Of a stretch of DNA of 64,000 nt, positions 43,307 to 52,625 are shown in pieces. The translations under genes were made by a program, and so were the position numbers. Origin of the DNA: Coriobacteriaceae bacterium AM113-163 (lineage in GTDB: Bacteria > Actinomycetota > Coriobacteriia > Coriobacteriales > Coriobacteriaceae). Under the pieces are notes generated by a model that did no database searches, was not told the DNA's origin, and saw only the letters and a list, made by a program, of their open reading frames with translations. The first letter of the stretch is position 1; every line of letters begins with the position of its first letter. The DNA is taken from positions 1-64,000 of the forward strand of contig JAQDWB010000003.1 of assembly GCA_027673765.1 (NCBI GenBank), in the 5' to 3' direction.

Positions 43307-44329
43307 CTACACCGTGAGAAACATCATCACGATGATCATGGCAAAGCCGATAAGGTCGGTCGGCAAAAACACTGTGCCCAGCATCACGGCGCTGGTGATG
43401 GTCGCCGAAACCGGCTCCACAGTTCCGATGAGGCTCGCACGCACCGAGCCGATGTCCTTAACGCCCTGCATATAGAGCATGTAAGCAAAAAACGAGCCGA
43501 TAACCACGAACACCGCGAGTGCCTCGATACCGGCGGCATCGAGCGCCGGCATATGCGCCCAAGGCTGCACGAAGACGCACGAGACCACGCCCGCCGTGAG
43601 CATTGCCGAGCCCGTGACGATGGGGCTGCCGTATTCGGGCAGAATCTTGGCGGGAATCACCGCCATACACGCGGCGCTGACCGCACACATAAGACCTGCT
43701 GCCAGGCCAAGCGGCGAGATATTCAGGCTGGTGGGGTCGCCGCCGGTGGCGATTAAAAAGGTTCCACCCAGAGCCAGGCCAATGCCGATGACTTCGCGAG
43801 TACGCGGCATGCGGCGATCGATCACGCAGGTGTAGCCCATGATGATAACGAGCTGCAGGCACTGGAGCACCGTCGCGGTCCCGGCGTTCGTCAGGCGCAC
43901 GGCCGAAAGATAGCAAAACTGGTTGAACAGCAGGCCAAAGGCGGTAAAGAGCAGCAGCTGTTTGCGGTCGGCGGGTGTGGTCCAGAGCTTAATCAGGCGC
44001 TCGCGGTCGCGCGTTACAACCACGGCCATAAAGAGTAGACCGGCGAGAATCTGACGCACGCTCATAAGCCACAAGGTGTCGACGTGGAAGGTATCGAACA
44101 GAAAGCTCGCGCTGGTGCCCGAGAAGCCCCAAAACGAACCGCCCACCAGCGTAGCCAAGACGCCCGTGATCATCTTGCGCGACGACGCATCGTTAAGGCG
44201 CTCGCGCCAGGCGCGGCGGGTGCTACGGCTGAGCTCGTCGGTGCCCTCGGGCACGATAAAATCGGACGCCGCCGTCATCGGTACCGAAGCCCTTTCACGT
44301 GCACGCTGCGCCGAGCGCTCCTGTTCCAT
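43307..44329 (-). CDS. EamA/DMT-family transporter
   Basis: 340-residue integral membrane protein of the drug/metabolite transporter superfamily with about ten hydrophobic segments forming two EamA repeats. The first repeat starts at GVLATLVGGSFWGFSGTSASF and includes RQILAGLLFM. The second starts around GLAAGLMCAVSAACMAVIPAK and includes VEPVSATITSAVMLG, the usual EamA closing motif. The N-terminal 50 residues are polar and charged, an unusual extension. The substrate cannot be inferred. It lies downstream of the signal peptidase gene at 44455 on the same strand, with 125 bp between them. Confidence 0.88.
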   Translation of the reverse strand: MEQERSAQRARERASVPMTAASDFIVPEGTDELSRSTRRAWRERLNDASSRKMITGVLATLVGGSFWGFSGTSASFLFDTFHVDTLWLMSVRQILAGLLFMAVVVTRDRERLIKLWTTPADRKQLLLFTAFGLLFNQFCYLSAVRLTNAGTATVLQCLQLVIIMGYTCVIDRRMPRTREVIGIGLALGGTFLIATGGDPTSLNISPLGLAAGLMCAVSAACMAVIPAKILPEYGSPIVTGSAMLTAGVVSCVFVQPWAHMPALDAAGIEALAVFVVIGSFFAYMLYMQGVKDIGSVRASLIGTVEPVSATITSAVMLGTVFLPTDLIGFAMIIVMMFLTV

Positions 44330-44420
44330 CCCACTCCCCCGAAATCAATTGGCAACAAAGCGCTCAAACTGTAGCACGAATATTGGTATGGAAAAGCGGG
44401 CGAATCGGAACATCTACGAG

Positions 44421-44439
44421 CGTCCCTATTGTAGGGACG
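44421..44439. other. Short perfect palindrome after signal peptidase gene
   Basis: CGTCCCTA-TTG-TAGGGACG lies 16 bp downstream of the 44455 stop. It lacks a T-run, so it could be an operator for the EamA gene or an mRNA 3' end structure. Confidence 0.3.
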
Positions 44440-44454
44440 AAAGGTGCGGATGAG

Positions 44455-45162
44455 CTATGCCGAGTGGTTGGAATCGTCGAGGGCGTCGGGGTCGGCTTCC
44501 GCACGCCCCTGGGCACGATCGTCATCGCCTGGGTCCTTGACACTGTCCCGGCCTTCCTGCTCGCGGCGACGTTTTTCGCGAATCTGCTCCACGGCTGCGC
44601 GCAGGGCGGCCTCGTCCTCGGCGCGTGCCACCTCTTGCGTTGTCTTGACCATATGGCGAATCTCGAGCAGCAGCAGCACGATCAGCGGCACCACGATAAG
44701 CGGAAAGAACAGCAGCGGATTGGTGAGCAGCGACACCACAACGCCCAGGCCTGCCGAGACAAAGACCACGCGGCCCACAACATCGGCGGCGGGCACGGGT
44801 GCGGCGTCCTCGACCGGATTGGCGTCACCCTTGGTGTGGTAGACCGGCGAACCGTCGGACGCGGCCTCCACGGATACGATGCGGTGCGTGTTGAGCGAAC
44901 CCTCCAGCACGTCATCGGACGAATGGAAGGTGATGATATCGCCCACCTGGTAGGCCTGGCTGTTGTCGGTATCGACGACGATAAACGAGTGCACGGGAAT
45001 CGCCGGCTCCATCGAGCCGGTCAGCGTACGCATAAAGCCGTAGCCCATGATGGTGGGGATCTCGCCGGCGGGCGTGAACACCGTGCGCAGCAGCACCACA
45101 AAGGCGACGAGGATCACCACGGTCGCTAACACGTTGATCACGCGGAGCACGTGCTTCATCAC
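44455..45162 (-). CDS. SipW/ER-type signal peptidase I (second copy)
   Basis: 235-residue membrane protease, last gene of the surface-protein operon. An N-terminal membrane segment (residues 7-29) leads to the nucleophile Ser50 in LTGSMEP, the second box YQVGDIITFHS, His93 in LNTHRIV in place of the bacterial lysine, and YHTKGDANPVED. This Ser-His arrangement defines the SipW/archaeal class. A C-terminal membrane segment and a charged 60-residue cytosolic tail follow. The start overlaps the DUF2357 gene stop by 4 bp. It likely cleaves the YAWF-type exported proteins. Confidence 0.92.
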   Translation of the reverse strand: MMKHVLRVINVLATVVILVAFVVLLRTVFTPAGEIPTIMGYGFMRTLTGSMEPAIPVHSFIVVDTDNSQAYQVGDIITFHSSDDVLEGSLNTHRIVSVEAASDGSPVYHTKGDANPVEDAAPVPAADVVGRVVFVSAGLGVVVSLLTNPLLFFPLIVVPLIVLLLLEIRHMVKTTQEVARAEDEAALRAAVEQIREKRRREQEGRDSVKDPGDDDRAQGRAEADPDALDDSNHSA

Positions 45163-47405
45163 TTGTCGTCGTCCTTTGCGGAAGTCTCGGGGTCGGCAGC
45201 GACCTCGGCCTCGGTGGCATCCGCCGCAGAAGCGCCATCCTCGTCAGGCGCGGTGGCCACGCCCTCGCCAGCCTCGCCGCGCAAGCGGGCCAGCAGATAG
45301 CGCGACAGGCTGTTGCCCTCGGCGCGGCGCTCGGCACGCTCACGGTTGCGCTCGGCCCGCTCCAGCTCTTGCGCCAGCGCGTCCAGGCGCTGCTGCATCT
45401 CCGCGCGAGCAGCTTCGACCTCGCGCTCGCAAGCGGCACGGACGGCGGCGACCTCCTGCTCGATGCGCTCCCCCGCCTCGAGCTCGGCCGCGGCAATGCG
45501 TGCATCGGCGTCGGCACGGGTCTCCTCGGCGGCACGCGTGGCGGTGTCGCGCTCGGCGGCAGCGGCGGCGACCTTTTCGTTGGCATCCACCGCAGCCTGC
45601 TCAACGGCAGAGTCGGCGGCCGCACGGGCAGCATCGATTGCGGCATCGGCGGCCTGCTGGGCGGCGGAGACCTTCGCCTCAGCCGCGGCAACGGTGTCGG
45701 CGAGCGCCTGCTCCGCTGCGGCTGCCGAGGCGTCGGCCGCCTCCTGCGCGGCGCGAGCATCGCGCTCGGCCGTCAGCTGCGCTTCCTCAATCTGCAGCTG
45801 AGCGGCGTCCAGCTTGGCATGCAGCTCGGCAACTTCCTTGGCGCACGTCTCGCGCACGCCGGCAAGCTCGGCCGCGGCTGCGTCCTTGGCGGCCTGCAGC
45901 TCAGCGGCATCGGCGGCCACCTTGGCAGCCAGGGCCGCAGCGGCGTCACTCTCGACCTGCGCGACCTGCTCGGAGGCTGCCTGCTCGGCGGCAGCAACCT
46001 TGGCGTCCGCGTCGGCACGAGCGGCCGCGACCTCGGCATCTGCCTCGGCACGCGTCTGCGCCAGCTGCGCCGCCGCAGTCTCACGCGCCTCGACAGCGTC
46101 GGCCTCGGCAGCTTTCTTGCCCGCCTCGACATCCTCCAGCGAGCCGCGCAGTTCCTCGGCATCCGCCTCGGCCATCTGAGCGCGCTGCGTCAACGCCAGC
46201 TCGCGCGTCTTGGCCTCGTCCAGTTCGTCGGCCAGGTCGTCGCGCTCGTCGGTCAACGCGTGCGCCTGCACCTTCCAGGATTTCACCTGGCCCTGCAGCT
46301 CCTCGATCTGCTCGCGCGCCTCGGCCAGCGCCTGCTCGGCATCGAGCTGGGCCTGCGTGACCTCCTCCACAAACACGCGACGGACCTCAACGTCGGGCAG
46401 GTCGGGGCTATCAACCTGCACCTCCTTAATCTCCTTAATAAACTTGGGCGCCACCGGTGCGTGTTGCACGTTCTCGAGCTCCTGCAGGTTGCGCTCATCG
46501 TCGGTCAGGCTCTTAAAGACGGCGTAGTTGTTAATGAGGTTGGTGTACATCTGCACCATGTACTCGTCATCGAACGCCAGCGCCTGCTGCTGCACATCGA
46601 TGTTGTAGCCCACCTTGTCGTAGCGCTCCATAAACTGCCACAGCTGGTAGCACTTGCGGTAGTTGGGGTCCTTCATGATGAGGTTGGTGCGCTGGATGGG
46701 GCTGCGAACCGCACTGCAGCCGTTCATGATCTGGCAGAACGACGCGCCGCGCAGCGCCATGACCAGGCGACGCACGCGGTCGATGCGCATAAAGACGTCC
46801 ATGTTGTCGGCGTCGTTCTCGGCAAAGCTCTGGCGGTTTTTGACCGTCATCTCGACGTTGTACTCGATCTCTTCGTACGCGTCGTCGATCTTGCTGTGCA
46901 TCTTAAAGCGGTTGCGGATCTCGTTGCCCGTCGACCAAAAGATCACGTCGGTGCGCTTGTCCACAAACGTCAGCAGGCGCTGAATCAAGTGGTAGATAAA
47001 GCGGTTCTCGTACAGGTCGTAGGTCTCAACGGTATTGACATTGAGGATGCGCGTGGGGTGAACTCCGCCGTCGTCGCTCGGCGCCAAAAACTGCGTGTTT
47101 TGGCTCAGATGGCGAACGCTGTCGGCGCTGATCTTTTTGGCGAGCGAGACCGGCACCACCTCTTCCTCGGTGGTGATAAAGCGGCGCGGCTTTTCGATGA
47201 TGGTGTTGATGGCGTCGAGCGAGTCCTCGATCATGCTGATCCATTCCTCGTCCACCACCTTGACGAGCTCCTCGCGCTGCTGTTCGATCGTGGTGCCCGA
47301 GGCCTGCGCCATCTCAAACAGATAGCGGAAGTAGCGGCTGTCCTCCTGGATGGGCTCCATCTGCTCGGAGAAGCTGGTATAGAGGTCCTGAATGGTCTCG
47401 GACAT
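45159..47405 (-). CDS. DUF2357 protein with long alanine-rich coiled coil
   Basis: 748-residue protein. The N-terminal ~330 residues match the DUF2357 type found in McrC-like partners of McrB-like ATPases: NVNTVETYDLYENRFIYHLI is the clearest stretch, with VVPVSLAKKIS before it. From about 345 to 715 there is an almost uninterrupted coiled coil rich in Ala, Glu and Asp (repeats such as AAADSAVEQAAVDANEKV). It has no PD-(D/E)XK nuclease motif. It lies 69 bp downstream of the ATPase gene and overlaps the signal peptidase gene, so the four genes form one unit. Probably a structural or scaffolding partner of the ATPase. Confidence 0.75.
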   Translation of the reverse strand: MSETIQDLYTSFSEQMEPIQEDSRYFRYLFEMAQASGTTIEQQREELVKVVDEEWISMIEDSLDAINTIIEKPRRFITTEEEVVPVSLAKKISADSVRHLSQNTQFLAPSDDGGVHPTRILNVNTVETYDLYENRFIYHLIQRLLTFVDKRTDVIFWSTGNEIRNRFKMHSKIDDAYEEIEYNVEMTVKNRQSFAENDADNMDVFMRIDRVRRLVMALRGASFCQIMNGCSAVRSPIQRTNLIMKDPNYRKCYQLWQFMERYDKVGYNIDVQQQALAFDDEYMVQMYTNLINNYAVFKSLTDDERNLQELENVQHAPVAPKFIKEIKEVQVDSPDLPDVEVRRVFVEEVTQAQLDAEQALAEAREQIEELQGQVKSWKVQAHALTDERDDLADELDEAKTRELALTQRAQMAEADAEELRGSLEDVEAGKKAAEADAVEARETAAAQLAQTRAEADAEVAAARADADAKVAAAEQAASEQVAQVESDAAAALAAKVAADAAELQAAKDAAAAELAGVRETCAKEVAELHAKLDAAQLQIEEAQLTAERDARAAQEAADASAAAAEQALADTVAAAEAKVSAAQQAADAAIDAARAAADSAVEQAAVDANEKVAAAAAERDTATRAAEETRADADARIAAAELEAGERIEQEVAAVRAACEREVEAARAEMQQRLDALAQELERAERNRERAERRAEGNSLSRYLLARLRGEAGEGVATAPDEDGASAADATEAEVAADPETSAKDDDK

Positions 47406-47474
47406 GGGTTACTCCATAGATTGGATCGATCGGAAAGGGGCGAGGCGACATCACGCCGCCCCGCACTTACAGCA

Positions 47475-49169
47475 TTAGTAGAAGTTCTGGATCCGCTGCA
47501 AGTACATGACGGAATCGGGCAGGCCGCCCTCGCCAAAGGTCTTCTCGATGTACTCGATCAGGCCCTTCATCTCGTCGCGCACAAAGCTCACGTTCATGGA
47601 CTCAAACTTCTTGAGCACCTTGCGGGCGATGATGTAGTCCATGCCGCCCAGCTCGGTGCCGCCGCACGCCACGTACACGGGGATGAAGTCGTACATCTGC
47701 TTGATGATACGGTTACCAAAGGCCAGCTTAAAGCGGGTCTGCAGGTACTGGTCCAGCTTGTGCATCTTCTGGAGCAGCTCCTCGTCGATCACATACTCGA
47801 CCTTGGCCTTTTGGAATAGATACTGCAGGTGATCGGCCGTCACGTGCACGCGCTCGTGCGGCTCGCACTCAAACGCGTCGGCGCGCTCGTTGAGCTCGAT
47901 GGGGATTGCGCGGTCGTACACCTTGTCCGTGATGGTAAAGGTGGAGTCGTCGTTGTTGGCCGTGCCGATAAACCACAGGCTGTCGGGAATGGTGAGCTTG
48001 CCGTCGTGCAGGGCCTTGGGGTCGGCGGCCCACTGGGTGGGCACCAGGTCGAGCACCCATTCGTCGTGGCTGGGCATCTCGAGCACCGACAGGATCTCGG
48101 CAAAGTAGTACTCCACGCGGGCGAGGTTCATCTCGTCGAGCACGATCATGGACGGGTCCTGGCGAAGGCCCGCCTCATACACGGCGCGGAGGAACTCGGT
48201 CTCGTTAAAGCGCTTGGAAAACTCGTTGAAGTAGCCCAGCACCTCGGTGCGGTCGCGGAAGCTCGGCTGCACCGAAACGATGGTCGCGGGGTTGTCCAAG
48301 TAGCGGCTAAAGCTGTAGGGCAGCGACGTCTTACCGGTACCCGAGATGCCCTCCAGGATCAGCAGCTTGGAGGCGGCCATGCCGGCCACAAAGCGGCGGA
48401 TGATCTCGGGCGTGTAGTAGAGCTTCATCTGGCTGCACGCAAACGCGCGGAAGCTGTCGACAAAGTCCTCCAGCGAGATGGCATCGTCGTAGACCGGCGA
48501 TTCCCAGTCGCGGTACTTAAGGTCCACCAGGGACAGCTTGGGGAAGCGGTTGGCCTGGGCGATTTCTTTTTCCTCGGCAAGGGTCTTGGCCTCGACGGTC
48601 GCCTTGGCCATGGCGGCCGCGGCATCCTTGACGCCCGCACCGTCGAGCGCGAGCGACGCGTTGCCCGACATGACGGCCGTCGCCGCGGCGCCCTCGCCCG
48701 CAGCGGCGCCCGCAGCGGCGCCCACCACGTTGCCCACCGTGGGCAGGTGGTCGTCGGCCAGGGCCGAGGCACCCACGTACGGAATCTGCTTGGTGCCGCC
48801 CATGGCATTGACCTTGAGCGCCAGCAGCTTGTTCTTCTCGTCCATGAGGTCGAGCACCTGCTTGTTCAGGCGGCCGATCTCGCGATAGAGCGCCTTGTTG
48901 GACGTGTCGTCGCGATGCAGGCGACGGTTGATGCGGTAGTGGTGGATCAGAATGGCCACAATCAGCACGGGGACTGCGATGAGCATGGCAAACAGAATGA
49001 CCGCGCCGATCTTGCCCACCAGGTCAAACGTGGTGAAGTAGGTCATAAAGATGTTGAAGTACTCAACCCAGCCAAACACCAGCAGGTTAAGGATGGAGCT
49101 CACAACGGCAACGACGTTGTAGACAACCTTTGCCAGCAGCTCCCAGGCAAATCCCAGAAACTCACTCAC
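47475..49169 (-). CDS. Membrane-anchored McrB-like AAA+ ATPase
   Basis: 564-residue AAA+ protein. Two N-terminal membrane segments (about residues 8-33 and 52-76), a short coiled coil (ALYREIGRLNKQVLDLMDEK) and an alanine/glycine-rich linker come first. The ATPase has Walker A LEGISGTGKTSLPYSF (Lys280), Walker B IVLDEMNLARVEYYFAEIL and sensor 1 WFIGTANNDDSTFTITDKVYDRA, as in McrB-type GTPase/ATPases. No McrB-type DNA-binding N-terminus is present. It overlaps the upstream signal peptidase gene by 8 bp. The membrane anchor and neighbours argue for secretion or surface assembly rather than restriction. Confidence 0.85.
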   Translation of the reverse strand: MSEFLGFAWELLAKVVYNVVAVVSSILNLLVFGWVEYFNIFMTYFTTFDLVGKIGAVILFAMLIAVPVLIVAILIHHYRINRRLHRDDTSNKALYREIGRLNKQVLDLMDEKNKLLALKVNAMGGTKQIPYVGASALADDHLPTVGNVVGAAAGAAAGEGAAATAVMSGNASLALDGAGVKDAAAAMAKATVEAKTLAEEKEIAQANRFPKLSLVDLKYRDWESPVYDDAISLEDFVDSFRAFACSQMKLYYTPEIIRRFVAGMAASKLLILEGISGTGKTSLPYSFSRYLDNPATIVSVQPSFRDRTEVLGYFNEFSKRFNETEFLRAVYEAGLRQDPSMIVLDEMNLARVEYYFAEILSVLEMPSHDEWVLDLVPTQWAADPKALHDGKLTIPDSLWFIGTANNDDSTFTITDKVYDRAIPIELNERADAFECEPHERVHVTADHLQYLFQKAKVEYVIDEELLQKMHKLDQYLQTRFKLAFGNRIIKQMYDFIPVYVACGGTELGGMDYIIARKVLKKFESMNVSFVRDEMKGLIEYIEKTFGEGGLPDSVMYLQRIQNFY

Positions 49170-49908
49170 CGTCGGTACCCTCCTGCTTGGTCGCGTTCAT
49201 CGCCGCCTCGGCCTCGGCCTTTAAACGACGAGCTTCCTCGAGCTTGGCCTCGGCCTGGGCAAGCTGCTCGGCGGCGTTATCGGCCGTGACGGTAGTGTCA
49301 CCCTTGCCCTCGGCGTCCACGATGGCAGCCGCGGCGGCCAGGCGGTCCTCCTCGGCCATAGCGCGCTTGAGGTTCATGCCCACCACGATGAGGTGATACA
49401 CCTGGTAGATAAAGAACAGCAGCATGGGCAGCACGATCACAATGAGGAAGCCCATGGAGCTGGACAGGAAGTCCATGACCTTGCCCATCTGCGGCAGCGC
49501 GAACACGTACTTGCCCACGATATCGCCGTCGCTGATGATGTGCGTATCGGCCACGTCGTTGTTATCGCCCTTGGTGGTAAAGCTGCGCATGCCGTTGACC
49601 TCGTCGATGGCGGCGATGCGGTGCGTGTTGAGCGCGTACTCGTTGTCGATGATGGTATGGAACGTCACGATGTCGCCCACCTCGAGCTTGGAGGTGTCGC
49701 ACTTTTTGATGAAGATGAGGTCGCCCTTGTTAAACGTGGGAGCCATGGAGTCGGACTGCACGGCGAGCGGGGTGAAGCCGGCGATGCCAGAGACGCTGCC
49801 GTCCTCGCGCGTGGCAAGCGTGGTAAACGCATACAGGGCCGCCACCAGGATGATGATCCACATGACGACGCTCAGTGCGATGGATGCGACTTTTTTAACA
49901 GATTGCAT
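49162..49908 (-). CDS. SipW/ER-type signal peptidase I (first copy)
   Basis: 248-residue membrane protease. A membrane segment (8-31), nucleophile Ser54 in VQSDSMAPTF, LEVGDIVTFHT, His96 in LNTHRIAAID and FTTKGDNNDVADTHI are the SipW-class boxes, with Ser-His instead of Ser-Lys. A second membrane segment (about 150-175) is followed by a coiled-coil-like tail (AAEQLAQAEAKLEEARRLKAEAEAA within residues 205-240, given here as composition). It differs enough from the copy at 44455 to suggest a separate substrate range. It sits between the exported proteins and the ATPase, 60 bp after the former. Confidence 0.92.
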   Translation of the reverse strand: MQSVKKVASIALSVVMWIIILVAALYAFTTLATREDGSVSGIAGFTPLAVQSDSMAPTFNKGDLIFIKKCDTSKLEVGDIVTFHTIIDNEYALNTHRIAAIDEVNGMRSFTTKGDNNDVADTHIISDGDIVGKYVFALPQMGKVMDFLSSSMGFLIVIVLPMLLFFIYQVYHLIVVGMNLKRAMAEEDRLAAAAAIVDAEGKGDTTVTADNAAEQLAQAEAKLEEARRLKAEAEAAMNATKQEGTDGE

Positions 49909-49968
49909 GATGTCCCTTACTACCGTGTCTGTCTAGGTCGTGCGCGGCCCGGCGGCCGCCGTGCATAT

Positions 49969-50772
49969 CTACTGTTCCCCGATGCCCTCAAAGCGCATCG
50001 AAACCGAATAGTTAGCTCCCTTTAGCATATTAGTGCAATTTGGGTCCGTTCCCTCGAGCCATATGCAAACGGTTACCGGCTTATCCGTATCTTTTATCAG
50101 GTCGAACATATCGCTGGCCGCGGTAGCAGCGCCCGAATCGAGTCCAAAGACGGTGGCCGCGCCGGACGAACCCCCACCCCCGTTGGGGTTGTAGACCCAG
50201 GTGTGGCCGTCGGCGGTAAAGCTCATGCGCATGGCGCTGGCCATGCCCTGCGTGTCGGAGCTAAACCGCGTGCCGGACACACTACCGTCACCATCCTGCC
50301 CGGTCAGGCGCACGCGCAGGTCCGTACTGCTCATAAAGTGCAGCGTGAACTCCAGGTAGGCGCCGGTGGCGGGATCGGCGGTGGAGCCGTCCTCAAAGGT
50401 AAAGGTCTGGTAATCGCTCGTGGTGACGGGCTTGAGCTTGGACGCATCGATGTCCACGCCCTTTTCGCTGGCGATACGTGCCGAGATCCGGTCAAAGCCC
50501 AGACTGTGCACGTATTCGTCGAAGGTGGCGTGCTCGTCCAGGTCAAAGCGCAGCGAGCCGTCGGCGTTGGCGTCGATCATGAGCATGCGGGTCTTGGCAC
50601 TATCGGCGATTGAGAACCAGGCGAACGTTGCCATGGCTATCGCCACCAGCGCAAACAGCACCAGCACCACGGTGGTGGTGAGCTTGCGGCGCAGGTCGGT
50701 ATCGGCGGGGGCGGGGGCGCTGGGCTGGCGGGTGGCGGGCGTGCAGTTGGCGGCGGGTTGCTTACGCGTCAT
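49969..50772 (-). CDS. SipW-type exported protein D (YAWF family)
   Basis: 267-residue exported protein, fourth gene of the operon. A polar proline-rich N-terminus (1-28) is followed by a hydrophobic signal (TTVVLVLFALVAIAM) and the SipW-type ending ATFAWFS near residues 48-54. The mature part is strand-rich with several Asp-rich turns and carries the C-terminal signature CIWLEGTDPNCTNML (about residue 240), shared with its paralogues. It lacks a sortase motif. A fibre or matrix subunit role, as for TasA/camelysin, is inferred from the signal type and neighbouring peptidases. Confidence 0.82.
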   Translation of the reverse strand: MTRKQPAANCTPATRQPSAPAPADTDLRRKLTTTVVLVLFALVAIAMATFAWFSIADSAKTRMLMIDANADGSLRFDLDEHATFDEYVHSLGFDRISARIASEKGVDIDASKLKPVTTSDYQTFTFEDGSTADPATGAYLEFTLHFMSSTDLRVRLTGQDGDGSVSGTRFSSDTQGMASAMRMSFTADGHTWVYNPNGGGGSSGAATVFGLDSGAATAASDMFDLIKDTDKPVTVCIWLEGTDPNCTNMLKGANYSVSMRFEGIGEQ

Positions 50773-50774
50773 GG

Positions 50775-51761
50775 CTACTCACCGTCCAAGGTCGCAAAGA
50801 GGGCCAGGTGCAGGGTGCCCGGGTCTTGATGCAGGTAGTCGGCGCTATCGGGGTCGGTGCCCTCGATGTAGTAATAGATGTCCAGACGATAGGTCTGGCC
50901 AAGACCCAGCGTGGCGAGCGAGTTTTGCGGGCGCTCGGCCGTCTCGCTCGTGTCCAGCGTAAAGGCGGCCGGGTCCTGTGTCACGTTGACACCGCAAGCG
51001 AGCTGGCCGTTTTGCCAGCCCAGCAGCATGCCATCGGCGTAGCCGGCAAGGCCAGCTGGGGCGGTCGTGGGATGCTCGCCGCGATGACCGCTGTCGGAAC
51101 TGTCGAGCTCAAAGATGTTGGTGGCGAGCACCTGGTTGCCGCTCGAGACTTTAATGCCCACGCGGGCCGCGCGCAGCAGCTCGGCGTCGGCACCCTGCGG
51201 GACCAGCGACTCTGCCAGATACAGGCTCACCTTGCCCTTAACCTTGCTGGCGCCCGTGCCCGTGATGGTGGGACGCAGGTCGATCCAGCCGTGATAGTAG
51301 GCAGAGCCGTTGTCTTTTGCCTGCTCAAACACCGCGGCATCGCCGGCTGAGTTGTTTTGCGCGCAGGCAGCAAAGCCGTTGAGGTCAAAGGTCGAGACCG
51401 GGTAGAGCGTCACGGCCCCGCTCGCGGTGGAGGCCAGAGACGCATCGCCCTGCTGCGACCAGTTGCCGCGATCGGCATCGCCCAACTCCAGCACCAGCTT
51501 GGACGTGTCGCTGTGCACGCTCACCGAGTTGGTGTTGACCTTCATGTTGCTGGTAAACCAGGCGTAGGTCGCGGCGCCCAAAGTGGCGGCGAGCGCCACC
51601 ATAACGAGCGCGATGTAGGCACGCGCGCGACGGGCGTGACGGCGGGCGGCGGCGCCCTCGAGGACCTGGCGATCGACGGACGCGCTGGAGGGGGCCGCGG
51701 AGCTAGCGCTCTGGGTTTTGGCCTTGCGGTTATCTGCTGGCATGTGCTTCTTGTCTTCCAT
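50775..51761 (-). CDS. SipW-type exported protein C (YAWF family)
   Basis: 328-residue exported protein. It has a long cytosolic N-terminus (about 1-46, Ser/Ala and Arg rich), a hydrophobic stretch (YIALVMVALAATLG) and the signal ending AATYAWFTSNMKV. The mature region includes VTLYPVSTFDLNGF, a motif shared with protein B (LYPISTADLSRF). A variant C-terminal signature YYIEGTDPDSADYL follows, in which the Cys is replaced by Ser. ATG 51761 has AAGGGGGGG upstream; the longer frame to 51872 overlaps protein B and is not used. It ends 2 bp before protein D's start. Confidence 0.82.
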   Translation of the reverse strand: MEDKKHMPADNRKAKTQSASSAAPSSASVDRQVLEGAAARRHARRARAYIALVMVALAATLGAATYAWFTSNMKVNTNSVSVHSDTSKLVLELGDADRGNWSQQGDASLASTASGAVTLYPVSTFDLNGFAACAQNNSAGDAAVFEQAKDNGSAYYHGWIDLRPTITGTGASKVKGKVSLYLAESLVPQGADAELLRAARVGIKVSSGNQVLATNIFELDSSDSGHRGEHPTTAPAGLAGYADGMLLGWQNGQLACGVNVTQDPAAFTLDTSETAERPQNSLATLGLGQTYRLDIYYYIEGTDPDSADYLHQDPGTLHLALFATLDGE

Positions 51762-51777
51762 GTCGCTTCGCCCCCCC

Positions 51778-52614
51778 TTATGCCTTGGCCGCGGCAAAGG
51801 CAAGCTGCAGCACCACATCGCGAGCCTGAGCCTCGTCGATGCATTGGGCGTCGCAGCCTTCCATGTACACAACGTAGCGAACGCTTGCCACCTCGTTGGC
51901 GGCCAGCGTGCAGATGGGCGTGGCGCCTGCGCGCGCTGTGGGCGTGTCGCCGGCGCCGTCCATGCTGTAGGCGCTTATGGCACGTGCGGGATCGGCGGTG
52001 TAGGTCCAGCCCGAGGCACCGGGCGCCACGACCACGCCGTCTTGCGCGGTGGTACGCCTACTGGTGGCGCCCGAGGTGTTGCCCAGATCGTCGCAGGTAA
52101 AGATATGCGTTTGCGTACCGGACTGGGTCGTGATGACCAGGCCCAGGCGCAGTGCGGCCAGCAGTTGCGGGTCGCTCGTCACGCTCATCTGGCCCTGGTA
52201 CAGGTACACGTTGAGAGCGCTATCGCTGCCCTTAAGGTACAGCGTGCCAGTGAGGGCATAGTCGTCCAGCTGCGCGGTGCAGTCGGCGTAGTCGGTCGTA
52301 ATGCCCGCGGCATTTTGGAAGGTGCCACGCCAAAAGCGGGAAAGGTCTGCCGTCGAGATGGGGTAGAGTGTTTTGTCGGCGGCGGCAAGCGTTGCCGTTG
52401 TGTCCCATGGTCCGTTGGCCGAAAGTCCAATCTGCAGGTCGGAGCCCTCGTCGCTTACCGTGTGTGCCACGGGCGTCATGTTGGTGTAGCGCGAGTTGCT
52501 AAACCAGGCGTAGGTAGCGGCACTCAGGGCGGCTACCAGCACCAACATCCATGCGGCCGCGGCAACCATGCGACGGCGCGAGCCCAGGATATCTTTGATG
52601 TTCGATGCACTCAT
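51778..52614 (-). CDS. SipW-type exported protein B (YAWF family)
   Basis: 278-residue exported protein. N-terminal basic residues precede a hydrophobic signal (AAAAWMLVLVAALSAATYAW), with the SipW-type YAWFSN near residues 34-39. The mature part has LYPISTADLSRFW, a strand-rich body with LRLGLVITTQSG, and the C-terminal signature YVVYMEGCDAQCIDEA with two cysteines that could form a disulfide. GGGGGCCAGGG precedes ATG 52614. It follows protein A by 11 bp. Probably secreted and processed by one of the operon's signal peptidases. Confidence 0.82.
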   Translation of the reverse strand: MSASNIKDILGSRRRMVAAAAWMLVLVAALSAATYAWFSNSRYTNMTPVAHTVSDEGSDLQIGLSANGPWDTTATLAAADKTLYPISTADLSRFWRGTFQNAAGITTDYADCTAQLDDYALTGTLYLKGSDSALNVYLYQGQMSVTSDPQLLAALRLGLVITTQSGTQTHIFTCDDLGNTSGATSRRTTAQDGVVVAPGASGWTYTADPARAISAYSMDGAGDTPTARAGATPICTLAANEVASVRYVVYMEGCDAQCIDEAQARDVVLQLAFAAAKA

Positions 52615-52625
52615 CCCTGGCCCCC

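Noticed and set aside
45369..47819. 816-codon open frame opposite the DUF2357 gene
   Set aside because: Antisense shadow; composition mirrors the Ala/Glu coiled coil on the other strand.
45159..49169. Standard McrBC restriction system
   Set aside because: No nuclease motif, no DNA-reading domain, membrane helices on the ATPase, and embedding among signal peptidases.
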